Assembly: GCF_003254055.1 (NCBI RefSeq)
Contig: NZ_QKZT01000017.1
Location: 59,456 to 123,455, forward strand
Reading direction: 5' to 3'
DNA from: Algoriphagus chordae
GTDB lineage: Bacteria > Bacteroidota > Bacteroidia > Cytophagales > Cyclobacteriaceae
Length of the DNA stretch: 64,000 bases
Shown here piece after piece: positions 42,518 through 50,808 of this stretch; the first letter of the stretch is position 1; each line of letters starts with the position of its first letter. The notes beneath the pieces were generated by a model. That model was given only the letters and a program-made list of their open reading frames with translations. It ran no database searches and was not told where the DNA came from. Made by a program: the position numbers and the translations under genes.

Positions 42518-45500
42518 TTGACCATGAGACATTATTATATCCCTGCTTTATTCCTGTTTTTGGTTACAGCCTCAGCAACGCTTGCCCAGACTACGGAGAA
42601 CTTTGTCAAAACCTATAAGGCCCGTACTGCCACTACATTAGTGACTACCGTCACAGGGGGAACTTCCAGCGACTCCTACAAGAATTTCACCTATCTGGAC
42701 GGGCTGGGCAGGCCGAAGCAGACAGTGGGCAAAGCATCGACCATCAGCGGCAAGGACCTGATCACACCGATTGAGTACGATGATTTTGGCCGTCAGGAGA
42801 AAGAGTACCTACCTTATTATGAAACTGGAGGTATTCAGGATGGAAGGTTCAGAGGTAGTGCAATTACAGACCATGCGGGCAGGACCTCTACGATCTATGG
42901 GAGCAGTTACGGCTACACACAAATGGATTTCGAGCCCTCTCCGCTGAATCGGGTGGATAAGCAGGCCGCCCCGGGTTCAGCCTGGTATCTTGGTTCTGGC
43001 AAGGAAGTCAAGTTTGAGAGGAGACCCAACACATCAGCCGATGAGGTGAAAATATGGACCTTGGATTCCAACGGGCTCCCGGTAACTTCCTCATCCTATC
43101 CTGCCAATGAACTCTGGGTTGAAATTACCAAGGACGAGGACGATATCCAGACCGTGCAGTTCACCGATAAACTGGGGCGTGTGATTCTGAAAAAAACTGA
43201 AGGCTGTGTTACTCCTGTCTCTGATGGGCATTCTGGTTGGCTGAGCACGTATTATGTGTATGATGACCTGGGGCAGCTGCGGGTGGTACTTCCCCCCTTG
43301 GCGATTGACCTGTTTGAGGTAAACGATGTCTGGTCCATGTCTTCTGACACTGAGTTGGCTTATGAGCAGTATTTTGTATATACCTATGACGGCAGGGGCA
43401 GGATGAGCAAAAAGAAGGTGCCGGGTAAAGGAGTGGAATATATTCTCTATGATCCACAGGACCGTCCGGTGGGGATTCAGGATAGTGTTATGCGTATAAG
43501 TAACAAATGGCTTTATACCAGATATGATGCTTTGGGCAGGGTGCTTTCCACAGGACTGGTCACAAAAACTGGCCAGAACTTGGATGCCCTTCAGGTAGCA
43601 CTGAACACAGCTGGGTCCAACAACGCTTCCCTGGTTAATGGTACTGTTACAAATGGCTGGCCCAATGAAGAAGGGGAGCTGCTGACTGTGAATTATTACG
43701 ATTCCTATGCAGCCCTTACCGGCTACAGCTATCAGGTAAATACAGGTTTTGATGCACAGGCGAGCACCCGGATACACGGGCTTCAGACCGGCATGAAAGT
43801 TAAAAACCTGGAGACTGGGGAGTATTATACTTCGGCGATGTTTTACGACAACAAAGGGCAGGTAATCCAGTCAATTTCCGAACACCAACTGGGAGGGGAA
43901 ATCCGAACTTCCACCAAGTACAATTTTGAAGGTCAACCTACCCTCACCCTGACTTCGAGTACGAATACGGGAGTAGACGATATCAAACGGACGTATGTCT
44001 ACAATGTAATTGGCCAGCTGGCCTATATCGAGCACACGGTGGACGGGACGACCAGAAGGATCGTGCAGAACACCTACAATGACCTAGGGCAATTGGAAGT
44101 AAAATCCTTTCCAAAAATAGCTTCAGGTAACCAGACCTACACTTATAATATCCGAGGTTGGCTGAAGACGCTTGGCAGTGGATTACCAAATGGCTATACC
44201 CAGACGAATTATTACCAGGAGAGTGGAGCGACCAATCCCCGGTATAATGGGAATATCTCCAGAATAAGCTGGGGTGGGAAGGCAGGTTCCGGCGGAACCT
44301 TTAAAACAAGGACTTACAACTATACCTATGACAATGCGAACAGGCTGAAGGCGGCCACCTATTCGGCAAGCAGTGAGTCAAACTGGTTTACGATGAACGG
44401 GATCACCTACGATGCGAACGGCAACATCTACTCGATGATCCGGAGAAACCAAAGGGCAAGCGGATCTTATAATGTGGTGGATGATCTGGAGTACGAGTAC
44501 GGCCGGTTCAGCAACCGTCTATCCCAGGTAAAGGACAACAATCTAAGTACAGGTTATACTGCAAAAGACTTTGTAGAGTCAGGTTCAGAAGAGTACGGCT
44601 ACGATGATAACGGGAATATGACGGCCAACGTGGACAAGGAAATTACCCTGATCACCTATAACCATCTCAATCTGCCCCAGGAGATCACCTTTGAGAGTGG
44701 GGCGCAACTTCGTTTTGCCTACGATGCTGTAGGAAACAAACTGACCCAGAAGGTGTACAACAGCAGCGGTGTGCTGACCAAGACGCAGGATTACATCGGG
44801 GAGATCGTGCTGCTTGACGGAGCACTGGATTACCTGATCCATGGGGTGGGCAGGCTAGTCGCAGAGCCAGATGGACTCTATGGAGAATACTATCTGAAGG
44901 ATCATCTGGGCAATATTCGTCAAGTACTGCGGGAATCAGAAAGCCAGACCTTTATGGCGACGATGGAGACCCAAAACTCCCAGGCCGAAGAAATCCAGTT
45001 TTCGATGGTATCCGAATCCAGACAGACCGAACCGGAACACAATGTCACGACGGGCGGGAACAAAGTGGCCTGGCTGAATGCCAACAGAGGCAGAATGGTT
45101 GGACCAGGGAGAGCTCAGCCCATCTATGCGGGAGACAGCCTGAAACTGCAGGTGCACGGCAAATACCTAGAGGACAAAGAACAGAAACCCAATGCGGGTA
45201 GCTTTGCCACAGTAGGCGGAACGGAAAGACTGGTGGCCGACCTGAACGAGCTAACACTGAGCAACCAGCGGGCAGGTGGTGCAAACCCGATCGCCTTACT
45301 AAACCTAGCCGATATCCTGGCCAAGGACCTGCAAAAGAGAGAAGCCCCAGAGGCTTACCTGATGTATGCATTGTATGATCAGGACAGCAACCGATATGAA
45401 GTAGGTAAGAAAGTGCTGACCAGAAATGCAGCCAATCAACATGAAGTGTTGGAGGAGAATATGTATATTTCCAGAGACGGATATACGCCACGGCGCACAG

Positions 45501-45526
45501 GTATGAAAACCTTTGTGCCCCGATAG
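42518..45526 (+). CDS. Rhs-type polymorphic toxin shell (DUF6443), copy 2
   Basis: 1002 aa, close to the copy at 36569 in length and domain order: Sec signal (SATLAQ), DUF6443 region, YD repeats, and the C-terminal SKNAANQHEVLEE-type end (here LTRNAANQHEVLEENMY). Identity comes in blocks, some exact over 60-340 bp and others clearly diverged, so the two genes are mosaics. It ends at the TAG of the palindrome at 45518. Beyond it the tip lies in the -1 frame because of a second palindrome insertion, so stop readthrough alone would not join them. Confidence 0.93.
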   Translation: MTMRHYYIPALFLFLVTASATLAQTTENFVKTYKARTATTLVTTVTGGTSSDSYKNFTYLDGLGRPKQTVGKASTISGKDLITPIEYDDFGRQEKEYLPYYETGGIQDGRFRGSAITDHAGRTSTIYGSSYGYTQMDFEPSPLNRVDKQAAPGSAWYLGSGKEVKFERRPNTSADEVKIWTLDSNGLPVTSSSYPANELWVEITKDEDDIQTVQFTDKLGRVILKKTEGCVTPVSDGHSGWLSTYYVYDDLGQLRVVLPPLAIDLFEVNDVWSMSSDTELAYEQYFVYTYDGRGRMSKKKVPGKGVEYILYDPQDRPVGIQDSVMRISNKWLYTRYDALGRVLSTGLVTKTGQNLDALQVALNTAGSNNASLVNGTVTNGWPNEEGELLTVNYYDSYAALTGYSYQVNTGFDAQASTRIHGLQTGMKVKNLETGEYYTSAMFYDNKGQVIQSISEHQLGGEIRTSTKYNFEGQPTLTLTSSTNTGVDDIKRTYVYNVIGQLAYIEHTVDGTTRRIVQNTYNDLGQLEVKSFPKIASGNQTYTYNIRGWLKTLGSGLPNGYTQTNYYQESGATNPRYNGNISRISWGGKAGSGGTFKTRTYNYTYDNANRLKAATYSASSESNWFTMNGITYDANGNIYSMIRRNQRASGSYNVVDDLEYEYGRFSNRLSQVKDNNLSTGYTAKDFVESGSEEYGYDDNGNMTANVDKEITLITYNHLNLPQEITFESGAQLRFAYDAVGNKLTQKVYNSSGVLTKTQDYIGEIVLLDGALDYLIHGVGRLVAEPDGLYGEYYLKDHLGNIRQVLRESESQTFMATMETQNSQAEEIQFSMVSESRQTEPEHNVTTGGNKVAWLNANRGRMVGPGRAQPIYAGDSLKLQVHGKYLEDKEQKPNAGSFATVGGTERLVADLNELTLSNQRAGGANPIALLNLADILAKDLQKREAPEAYLMYALYDQDSNRYEVGKKVLTRNAANQHEVLEENMYISRDGYTPRRTGMKTFVPR
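45485..45502. repeat. 18-bp in-frame insertion near the Rhs core end, copy 2
   Basis: Identical to 39533-39550 (residues TPRRTG). Confidence 0.85.
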
Positions 45527-45535
45527 CTATCGGGG
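45518..45535. repeat. 18-bp perfect palindrome with in-frame TAG, copy 3
   Basis: CCCCGATAGCTATCGGGG; its TAG (45524-45526) ends the Rhs core. Confidence 0.97.
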
Positions 45536-45560
45536 GAAACTTCAGAGGATGTCAGGCCTG

Positions 45561-45576
45561 CCTGCCGGAAGGCAGG
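45561..45576. repeat. CCTGCC/GGCAGG palindrome, copy 2
   Basis: Same 22-nt replacement as at 33320, shifting the tip into the -1 frame relative to the core. Confidence 0.93.
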
Positions 45577-45585
45577 TTTGACAAT

Positions 45586-46578
45586 ATGATGGTGATGAGC
45601 ACCACCCCGGTGATCGTACAGGAAACACACTTTGACCCTTGGGGCTTGGAACTGACAGGGCTTGGGTATCAGTATGAAGGTATCAAGGCGAACAAATACC
45701 TCTATCAAGGTAAAGAGATGATGGATGACCAAAATCTCAATATTTATGACTTCCATGCCCGAGGTTATGATCCGGTGGTAGGGAGAACTTTGCAAATCGA
45801 TCCGGGAAGTGAATCGTATTATCCAAATTCTCCTTACTCATGGGTAATGAACAATCCACTTAAGTTTGTCGATCCATCAGGAATGTTTGCTGATTACTAT
45901 GATAGTGATGGAAATCATTTAGGAAATGATGGAGAAGACGATGACAAAGTCTATGTAACTAGCAGTGTCACTAAAAATGAGGATGGTATAGTAACAAGTT
46001 CGGAAGGTGCATTGGATTTGGGTATTACACATACCGAATTTAGGAAACAAGCATCTACTGTTTATGGAGAAAGTTCAGCCTTTAAGATGAATTCTGTTAC
46101 AGATGATTTGAAAAAAGAAATGTTTGCGATTGCTTCAGTTCATCAAATAAATAGCTTGGCTTTTGGAGCGAAATCAAAAAAGGCAAATGAGTACTTAGGA
46201 ATGACACCGTCTCAAATTAATAATAGTAAGTTTAAAACAACTGCTAATGCTGCTGTAATTAATGCCCTAACAGGTGGCGTTGATTATAGTTTTGGAGCTT
46301 CAATGTGGGATGGTCAAGAACAAGGAATTTTTCCTGCAAGTAATAATGATAGAAGCGTTTTACATAATGGTCAGAGTTTCGAATTACATATGAATACAAT
46401 GGGGTGGAATATTTCAGATTCTCACTTTGAAACTTGGAAGGCAAATGTTGGTTCTGCTTTTCAGGCTCCACAACAAAAAGCAGCACCGGCAAATTTTGGC
46501 AATTATCAGAACAAAGGTTTGATGAGGCTGCAATCGACAGCAGTATATGGGGGAACTATATTTTGGAAGATTAAATAA
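45586..46578 (+). CDS. Rhs C-terminal tip 3: core end plus possible peptidoglycan-hydrolase domain
   Basis: A 330-aa frame. The core end (~1-105) includes HFDPWGLELTGLGYQYEGIK, YDFHARGYDPVVGR and FVDPSGMF. The variable region contains STVYGESS, then EMFAIASVHQINSL and later VDYSFGASMWDGQ. This order (YGE, a helix with FAIASV, then GASxWDG) resembles SleB/CwlJ-type cell-wall hydrolases, with Glu of YGE as the candidate catalytic residue. That assignment is by eye and tentative. The next gene encodes a secreted protein, consistent with a periplasmic target. Confidence 0.7.
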   Translation: MMVMSTTPVIVQETHFDPWGLELTGLGYQYEGIKANKYLYQGKEMMDDQNLNIYDFHARGYDPVVGRTLQIDPGSESYYPNSPYSWVMNNPLKFVDPSGMFADYYDSDGNHLGNDGEDDDKVYVTSSVTKNEDGIVTSSEGALDLGITHTEFRKQASTVYGESSAFKMNSVTDDLKKEMFAIASVHQINSLAFGAKSKKANEYLGMTPSQINNSKFKTTANAAVINALTGGVDYSFGASMWDGQEQGIFPASNNDRSVLHNGQSFELHMNTMGWNISDSHFETWKANVGSAFQAPQQKAAPANFGNYQNKGLMRLQSTAVYGGTIFWKIK

Positions 46579-46584
46579 AAGGGG

Positions 46585-47271
46585 ATGGGGCTTAGGTTAA
46601 TATTGTTGTGGGTTTTTATATGTGCAAGTCAATTTGCTTGTTGTCAGAGTAATGTGATTGTTTTGAAGAAGTGTTTTTCTGAACCTTTAGAGGGTTTTCC
46701 AAGTAAAAATCACACTTGTCAAAAGTTGTCTTTTGTGGGGCAGACTTTGGATTATAAGATCAATTACTCTTTTAATGGTTGGCAAATTATTGATTCTGTT
46801 GCTTATCAAAATGATAAAGGAAAGCTTTGTGCCAAATTCTTTCAACCAGTATATGACGTGGAAAATAGAATTGTAAAGAGCTATGAATTATTAAATGTTG
46901 ACTGCAATCAAGTAACTGTATTTTTAAATGAAATAAAGGATAAGTACGGTTTATCAAGAGATTATTTAGCAAACTTGAATTTCTTGCTGTCAAAGAACCC
47001 TGAAAAGACAGAGAAGGGGTATCAGTTTAATGGTGGAATTATACCCTCATTATTTACTAAATATGGCATTCCTTATGATAAACTTTTGAAAGCCTTTTCC
47101 TTTAATATTGAAGACAACATGATTAAAGCCGATTCATTCATGTATGATACCCTTACTTTGAGTAGAAAATATGAGTATGAAAGTGGCCAGCTTAAAGAGG
47201 TTAAAATCTCAATAAAAGATAGAGATGAAAATATACTGTCCCAGTTCAGAGAAGTCTTTGAGTTAAAATGA
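46585..47271 (+). CDS. Candidate secreted immunity protein for tip 3
   Basis: A 228-aa protein with a signal peptide (hydrophobic LRLILLWVFICASQF, probable cleavage near CCQ; a lipoprotein is possible). The mature protein has several Cys (KKCFSEP, HTCQKLSF, LNVDCNQ) and beta-rich sequence. No family is recognised. It lies 6 bp after tip 3. Position, size and export suggest an immunity protein protecting the periplasm. Confidence 0.6.
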   Translation: MGLRLILLWVFICASQFACCQSNVIVLKKCFSEPLEGFPSKNHTCQKLSFVGQTLDYKINYSFNGWQIIDSVAYQNDKGKLCAKFFQPVYDVENRIVKSYELLNVDCNQVTVFLNEIKDKYGLSRDYLANLNFLLSKNPEKTEKGYQFNGGIIPSLFTKYGIPYDKLLKAFSFNIEDNMIKADSFMYDTLTLSRKYEYESGQLKEVKISIKDRDENILSQFREVFELK

Positions 47272-47299
47272 ACTTTTGAAATCCAATCAGAAGAAAAGC

Positions 47300-47464
47300 C
47301 CCCTTTGGGTGTAGATAAAACATGGTTTGGACTAGGTGTAGATTGTATCTACACCTTTCTATATAGTAGAATTTGCAATTCAAAAAGTGAAGAAATAATA
47401 TGAACTATCAGATAAATAACTTTTAAATGAAGGGTGTAAATGTATTTGGTTTTACAAATCAGCT
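47300..47464 (+). promoter_or_regulatory. Module spacer repeat, copy 3
   Basis: Related to 34938-35114. The hairpin is intact: AGGTGTAGA (47334-47342) pairs with TCTACACCT (47348-47356) around a 5-nt loop. It leads into the truncated barrel gene at 47465. Confidence 0.7.
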
Positions 47465-47653
47465 ATGAGAAAAGAGTTCATTATTATAGTCTTCTTGATG
47501 CTTTCATCCTATTTTTTGAAAGCCCAAAACTTGCCAAGTGGCATGAATTCAAAGCTTCCAAAGCCTTCGATTTCAAATTCTATTTCTGCCCTACCCACCA
47601 AACCTCAAATCCCTTACTTGGAAGAACTCAAGCAAATCCAGTCACTGAAGAAA
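47465..47653 (+). pseudogene. 5' stub of a third barrel-protein gene
   Basis: The first 63 codons (signal peptide SYFLKAQ, LPKPSISNSIS, EELKQIQSLKK) match the 457-aa proteins, then break off within the coiled-coil start and join the CCCACTGGG boundary repeat. It is the residue of another module whose Rhs gene was deleted or never arrived. Confidence 0.92.
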
Positions 47654-47654
47654 A

Positions 47655-47738
47655 CCCCCACTGGGTGTAGAATGGGATGGATTTATAAAACATCGTTGAC
47701 TAGGTGTTTGTAACTATACCTTTCTAAATTTGTAATTT
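47655..47738. repeat. Boundary repeat, right copy
   Basis: Related to 31487-31584. It begins exactly where the barrel-gene stub breaks. A REP-like unit follows 36 bp later, as on the left but without the transposase between. Confidence 0.82.
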
Positions 47739-47774
47739 GACATGGTCTATGTGGATAGGTGTTACGGTTAATTG

Positions 47775-47823
47775 CCAATTTCAAATTGGTAAGGATATTA
47801 GGGTGAAGTTGCAAACTTCACCC
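47775..47823. repeat. REP-like double hairpin, copy 2
   Basis: CCAATT/AATTGG followed by a 10-bp perfect stem, GGGTGAAGTT/AACTTCACCC, with loop GCA. Same unit as 32115-32163. Confidence 0.85.
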
Positions 47824-47954
47824 AGCCTCAAATATGACTTCATAGCTACTGAGGAGACTCTACGCCAACCTTTGATTTATACATTGGATTATTTCAAGTT
47901 TTTGGAATAATCAAAAAGTAAGTAAATTCTTTTGGTTAAGAGGGACACAAGCGA

Positions 47955-48113
47955 GGTTCTCGTACCATGACTGAGACCTTTGTGAAAAAATAATCGAAAG
48001 CTATTGCCTTATAGGCAATGATCTAAAGCCATTCCGAATTTTCGGAATGGCTTTTTTCGTTAACATCTGTTCTTTTTTGAGTATTGATTTGCGATGAATT
48101 CCATATTACGCAT
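47955..48113. repeat. Island-flanking direct repeat, right copy
   Basis: A duplicate of 31327-31487: the last codons of the DUF1735 gene, its stop and its terminator. No gene body precedes it; it is preceded by unrelated sequence. Confidence 0.95.
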
Positions 48114-48121
48114 CTTCTGGT

Positions 48122-48129
48122 TAACTTTG
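48122..48129 (+). promoter_or_regulatory. Bacteroidetes -7 box for queD (TAACTTTG)
   Basis: An exact TAnnTTTG match 19 bp before the queD ATG, giving a very short leader. It sits immediately outside the island's right repeat. Confidence 0.6.
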
Positions 48130-48148
48130 CCGCCTATTCTAATTAGAG

Positions 48149-48568
48149 ATGATTTACGTTTGTAGAAAAGAACACTTCAATGCAGCCCACAAACTTTGGA
48201 ACCCGAAATGGTCGGATGAAAAGAATGTGGAGGTATTTGGCCCCTGTGCCAATGTCAACTGGCATGGTCACAATTTTGAGTTGATCGTGATGGTGAAGGG
48301 TTTGCCAGATCCGGAAACTGGTTTTGTGGTAGATCTTAAAAAACTCAGCACCATTATTCGAAATCTCGTGATAGAGCGAGTAGATCATAAAAATCTGAAC
48401 GTCGACGTAGATTTCATGCAAGGCAAATTGGCAAGTTGTGAAAACCTAATCATGGAATTCTGGAAGATCCTAGAGCCAGCTGTCAATGAAATCACTACTC
48501 ATGGAGGACTGCACAAGCTTACGCTCTACGAAACTCCAAGGAATTTTGTGGAGTACTTTGGAGAGTGA
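48149..48568 (+). CDS. queD: 6-carboxytetrahydropterin synthase
   Basis: A 139-aa enzyme of the queuosine pathway that makes the substrate of QueE. The zinc His are in HFNAAH and NWHGHNFE, and the catalytic Cys is in FGPCANV. Asp/His of the triad lie in ERVDHKNLN. The C-terminal Glu is in LTLYETPRNFVEY. The ATG at 48149 follows a close promoter. Its partner queE is 25 kb upstream at 22743. Confidence 0.95.
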   Translation: MIYVCRKEHFNAAHKLWNPKWSDEKNVEVFGPCANVNWHGHNFELIVMVKGLPDPETGFVVDLKKLSTIIRNLVIERVDHKNLNVDVDFMQGKLASCENLIMEFWKILEPAVNEITTHGGLHKLTLYETPRNFVEYFGE

Positions 48569-48572
48569 TTTT

Positions 48573-49148
48573 AGGTAAAAGGTAGTAGGTGATAAGTAGA
48601 AGGTTTGTGCAGGGAGGAATAATTGTTTCTTGATGAATTAGTTTGACTCTAAATACTTTTTCTATGGCTTTTGTAAATTCATTTAAAGAACTTGAGGTAT
48701 ATAAGTTGTCTCGCGAACTTGCTTCAATGATTTTCAAACTCTCGCTTTCATTTCCCCCAGAAGAACGATATTCCTTGACTGATCAGGTTAGAAGATCCTC
48801 AAGATCTATTGGAGGACAGATAGCTGAAAGTTGGGGAAAGCGGCGATTTATTAGACACTTCATTAGCAAACTTACTGATGGTGATGCTGAGCAATTCGAG
48901 ACGCAGCATTGGGTGGAAGTAGCGCATGATTGTGGATATATTAGTACTGATCAGGAGAAGTTATTGCTTGAGAAATGTGTGCTTATAAATCATATGCTAA
49001 ATTCCATGATTAATAAGGCTGATCTTTTTTGTAGAAAGAGTTCTTAATCAAGCCACCAAATACTTCTCGCTTTTAATAAACTAACATCAAACACTAACTA
49101 CTTACCACTTACCGTTTACAGTTAATTACCTCTCACCTTTTACTTTCC
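48573..49148. mobile_element. Four-helix-bundle gene with complementary low-complexity flanks (IVS-like element)
   Basis: The gene at 48664-49047 is bracketed by purine-rich AGGTAAAAGGTAGTAGGTGATAA-like sequence on the left and its pyrimidine-rich counterpart (ACTTACCACTTACC, CTCACCTTTTAC) on the right. GTAAAAGGT (48575-48583) is exactly complementary to ACCTTTTAC (49135-49143). This is the layout of intervening-sequence elements carrying S23-type proteins. Mobility is inferred. Confidence 0.5.
48664..49047 (+). CDS. Four-helix-bundle protein (S23 / 23S rRNA intervening-sequence type)
   Basis: A 127-aa helical protein with family features FKELEVYKLSRELASMIFKL, LTDQVRRSSRSIGGQIAESW and DAEQFETQHWVEVAHDCGYI. 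Homologues are encoded in intervening sequences of 23S rRNA and also as free-standing genes between unrelated genes. The function is unknown, with a structural or RNA-related role suspected. ATG 48664 is preferred to 48643 because the family starts close to the FKELEVY segment. It separates queD from lpxB. Confidence 0.88.
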   Translation: MAFVNSFKELEVYKLSRELASMIFKLSLSFPPEERYSLTDQVRRSSRSIGGQIAESWGKRRFIRHFISKLTDGDAEQFETQHWVEVAHDCGYISTDQEKLLLEKCVLINHMLNSMINKADLFCRKSS

Positions 49149-49171
49149 ACCTCTGACTATTATATAAATAA

Positions 49172-50293
49172 TTGATCTTACCCAAAAAACTCTACATCAT
49201 CTCCGGCGAGCGATCAGGAGATCTACACGCATCAAACCTAGTGCGATCTCTTTTGGGGCAGAATCCAAACTTGAAGATTCGCGGTATGGGAGGGAGCTAC
49301 TCCAAAGACGCAGGGGTAGAATTAGCCGTGGATTATGCGGAAGTAGCTTTGATGGGTTTTTTGGAAGTTCTGCTGGGATTCCGCAAAGTGCTGAAATACC
49401 TCAAACTAATGAAGAATGATATTCTTGTATTCAAGCCTGATGCGATCATTCTAGTTGATTATGGTGGGTTTAATATGAAAATCGCTGCCTTCGCCAAAGA
49501 AAACAATATTCCAGTACATTATTATATCCCCCCAAAAGTATGGGCTTGGAATCAAAAGCGAGCCTTGAAGCTAAAAGCTACCACTGATCAGATTTATTCC
49601 ATCTTACCTTTTGAACCTGCTTTTTTTGAGAAGTATGACATGAAGGTTCATTATGTGGGAAACCCATTATTGGACGAGATTTCAAAATTTACTCCCCATG
49701 AGTTTTTTTTCCAGAAGAATGAACTGAGTTACCAGCCCATTATAGCATTATTGCCAGGAAGTAGAGCGCAGGAGATCAATGCTATGCTGGATCGCATGAT
49801 TGAGTTGGTGAAGGAATTCCCAAATGCTCAGTTTGTGATAGCTGGAGTTGGAGATCTTGGTTCAAATATATATCAACGTGGTATTGATGCTGGCATACGA
49901 GTGATCTTTGATCAAACCTATGATCTGCTCTCCCATGCTATTGCTGCAGTAGTGACATCTGGGACAGCGACCTTAGAAACTGCTTTGTTTAGAGTTCCTC
50001 AGATAGTGGTATATAAGACTAGCTCGATTTCTTATGCGATAGCCAAGCATTTGATCCGTGTGCCATACATTTCTTTGGTTAATTTGATAGCTGATAAAGA
50101 AGTAGTGAAGGAGCTGATACAGCAAGATTTTTCGATTTCCAATCTCAAAGCAGAACTACAGCAGATTTTGGGAAATCAAGTTTACCGAGGTCATATGCTT
50201 CAAGGATATGATTTGATCAAAGAGCAGATAGGAGAGGCTAGTGCTTCGGAAACTGCAGCTAGACTGATACTCTCCTCTGTTATAAAAAATTGA
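49172..50293 (+). CDS. lpxB: Lipid-A-disaccharide synthase
   Basis: A 373-aa GT19 glycosyltransferase that joins UDP-diacylglucosamine to lipid X in lipid A synthesis, at the inner membrane. Landmarks are YIISGERSGDLHASNL, ALMGFLEVL, DYGGFNMKIA, PKVWAWNQKR, LLPGSRAQEI and VTSGTATLETAL. No ATG is available at the 5' end: the frame opens at TTG 49172 directly after an in-frame TAA, so TTG is the probable start. Confidence 0.96.
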   Translation: MILPKKLYIISGERSGDLHASNLVRSLLGQNPNLKIRGMGGSYSKDAGVELAVDYAEVALMGFLEVLLGFRKVLKYLKLMKNDILVFKPDAIILVDYGGFNMKIAAFAKENNIPVHYYIPPKVWAWNQKRALKLKATTDQIYSILPFEPAFFEKYDMKVHYVGNPLLDEISKFTPHEFFFQKNELSYQPIIALLPGSRAQEINAMLDRMIELVKEFPNAQFVIAGVGDLGSNIYQRGIDAGIRVIFDQTYDLLSHAIAAVVTSGTATLETALFRVPQIVVYKTSSISYAIAKHLIRVPYISLVNLIADKEVVKELIQQDFSISNLKAELQQILGNQVYRGHMLQGYDLIKEQIGEASASETAARLILSSVIKN

Positions 50294-50319
50294 AGTCACT
50301 TTGGTTCACTTTCTGTAGA

Positions 50320-50808
50320 ATGAAAAATAGACCTAGGCTTCTCTTAACTCTCATTTGCTTAGTGGTACTTTTTTCTTGTGAAAGGGTGAAGCCTGTTTCA
50401 CTTGAATATGATGCTGAGTTTGAAGAAATTATGTCAGGTTTGAATTTTGATGCTGGAGTAAAGGAGCCACATTTAGACTTGTCCAAGGTCTTTGTAAAAA
50501 GTGATTGGGATAGTGTTATAGTTATTAAACATTATTCTCAATACAGTAAATTTGCGCGATTGGATTTGAAGAATAAGTCTGAGATCAGGTTTATTCTTAA
50601 TGAAATGAATTCTACAGATTTTCACTACTACCTACTTTTTATTAGAGAGGATCAGATTACAGCTTATTCTAAAATGAGCAATTACTATCGTATTTGTTTT
50701 AATGAATCTCAGCTCTTTCCAATTATCCCCAAATCAAATCCCGAAATGGCAATAAGGCAAGTTCAACTTGACCCAGCCTTTTATCAATTAGCAAAAATCG
50801 GTAAATGA
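50320..50808 (+). CDS. Hypothetical lipoprotein
   Basis: A 162-aa protein with a lipobox (VVLFSC, Cys ~20) and no domain I recognise. The mature part is acidic and aromatic-rich (FEEIMSGLNFDAG, FHYYLLFIREDQITAYS). ATG 50320 is chosen over 50290 because it puts the signal sequence at the N-terminus and avoids overlap with lpxB. In size and style it resembles the Rhs-linked immunity lipoproteins, but no toxin is adjacent. Confidence 0.65.
   Translation: MKNRPRLLLTLICLVVLFSCERVKPVSLEYDAEFEEIMSGLNFDAGVKEPHLDLSKVFVKSDWDSVIVIKHYSQYSKFARLDLKNKSEIRFILNEMNSTDFHYYLLFIREDQITAYSKMSNYYRICFNESQLFPIIPKSNPEMAIRQVQLDPAFYQLAKIGK

Noticed and set aside
43091..43777. A 228-aa minus-strand ORF
   Set aside because: It lies wholly inside the Rhs gene on the opposite strand, reflecting the high-GC codon pattern there; no domain or start context.
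31487..47954. Prophage or integrative conjugative element
   Set aside because: No integrase, portal, terminase, relaxase or tRNA attachment site is seen; the content is Rhs modules and repeats only.
31487..47954. Rhs as type VI secretion effectors
   Set aside because: The shells have Sec signal peptides, and no VgrG, PAAR, Hcp or T6SS adaptor gene is in the window.
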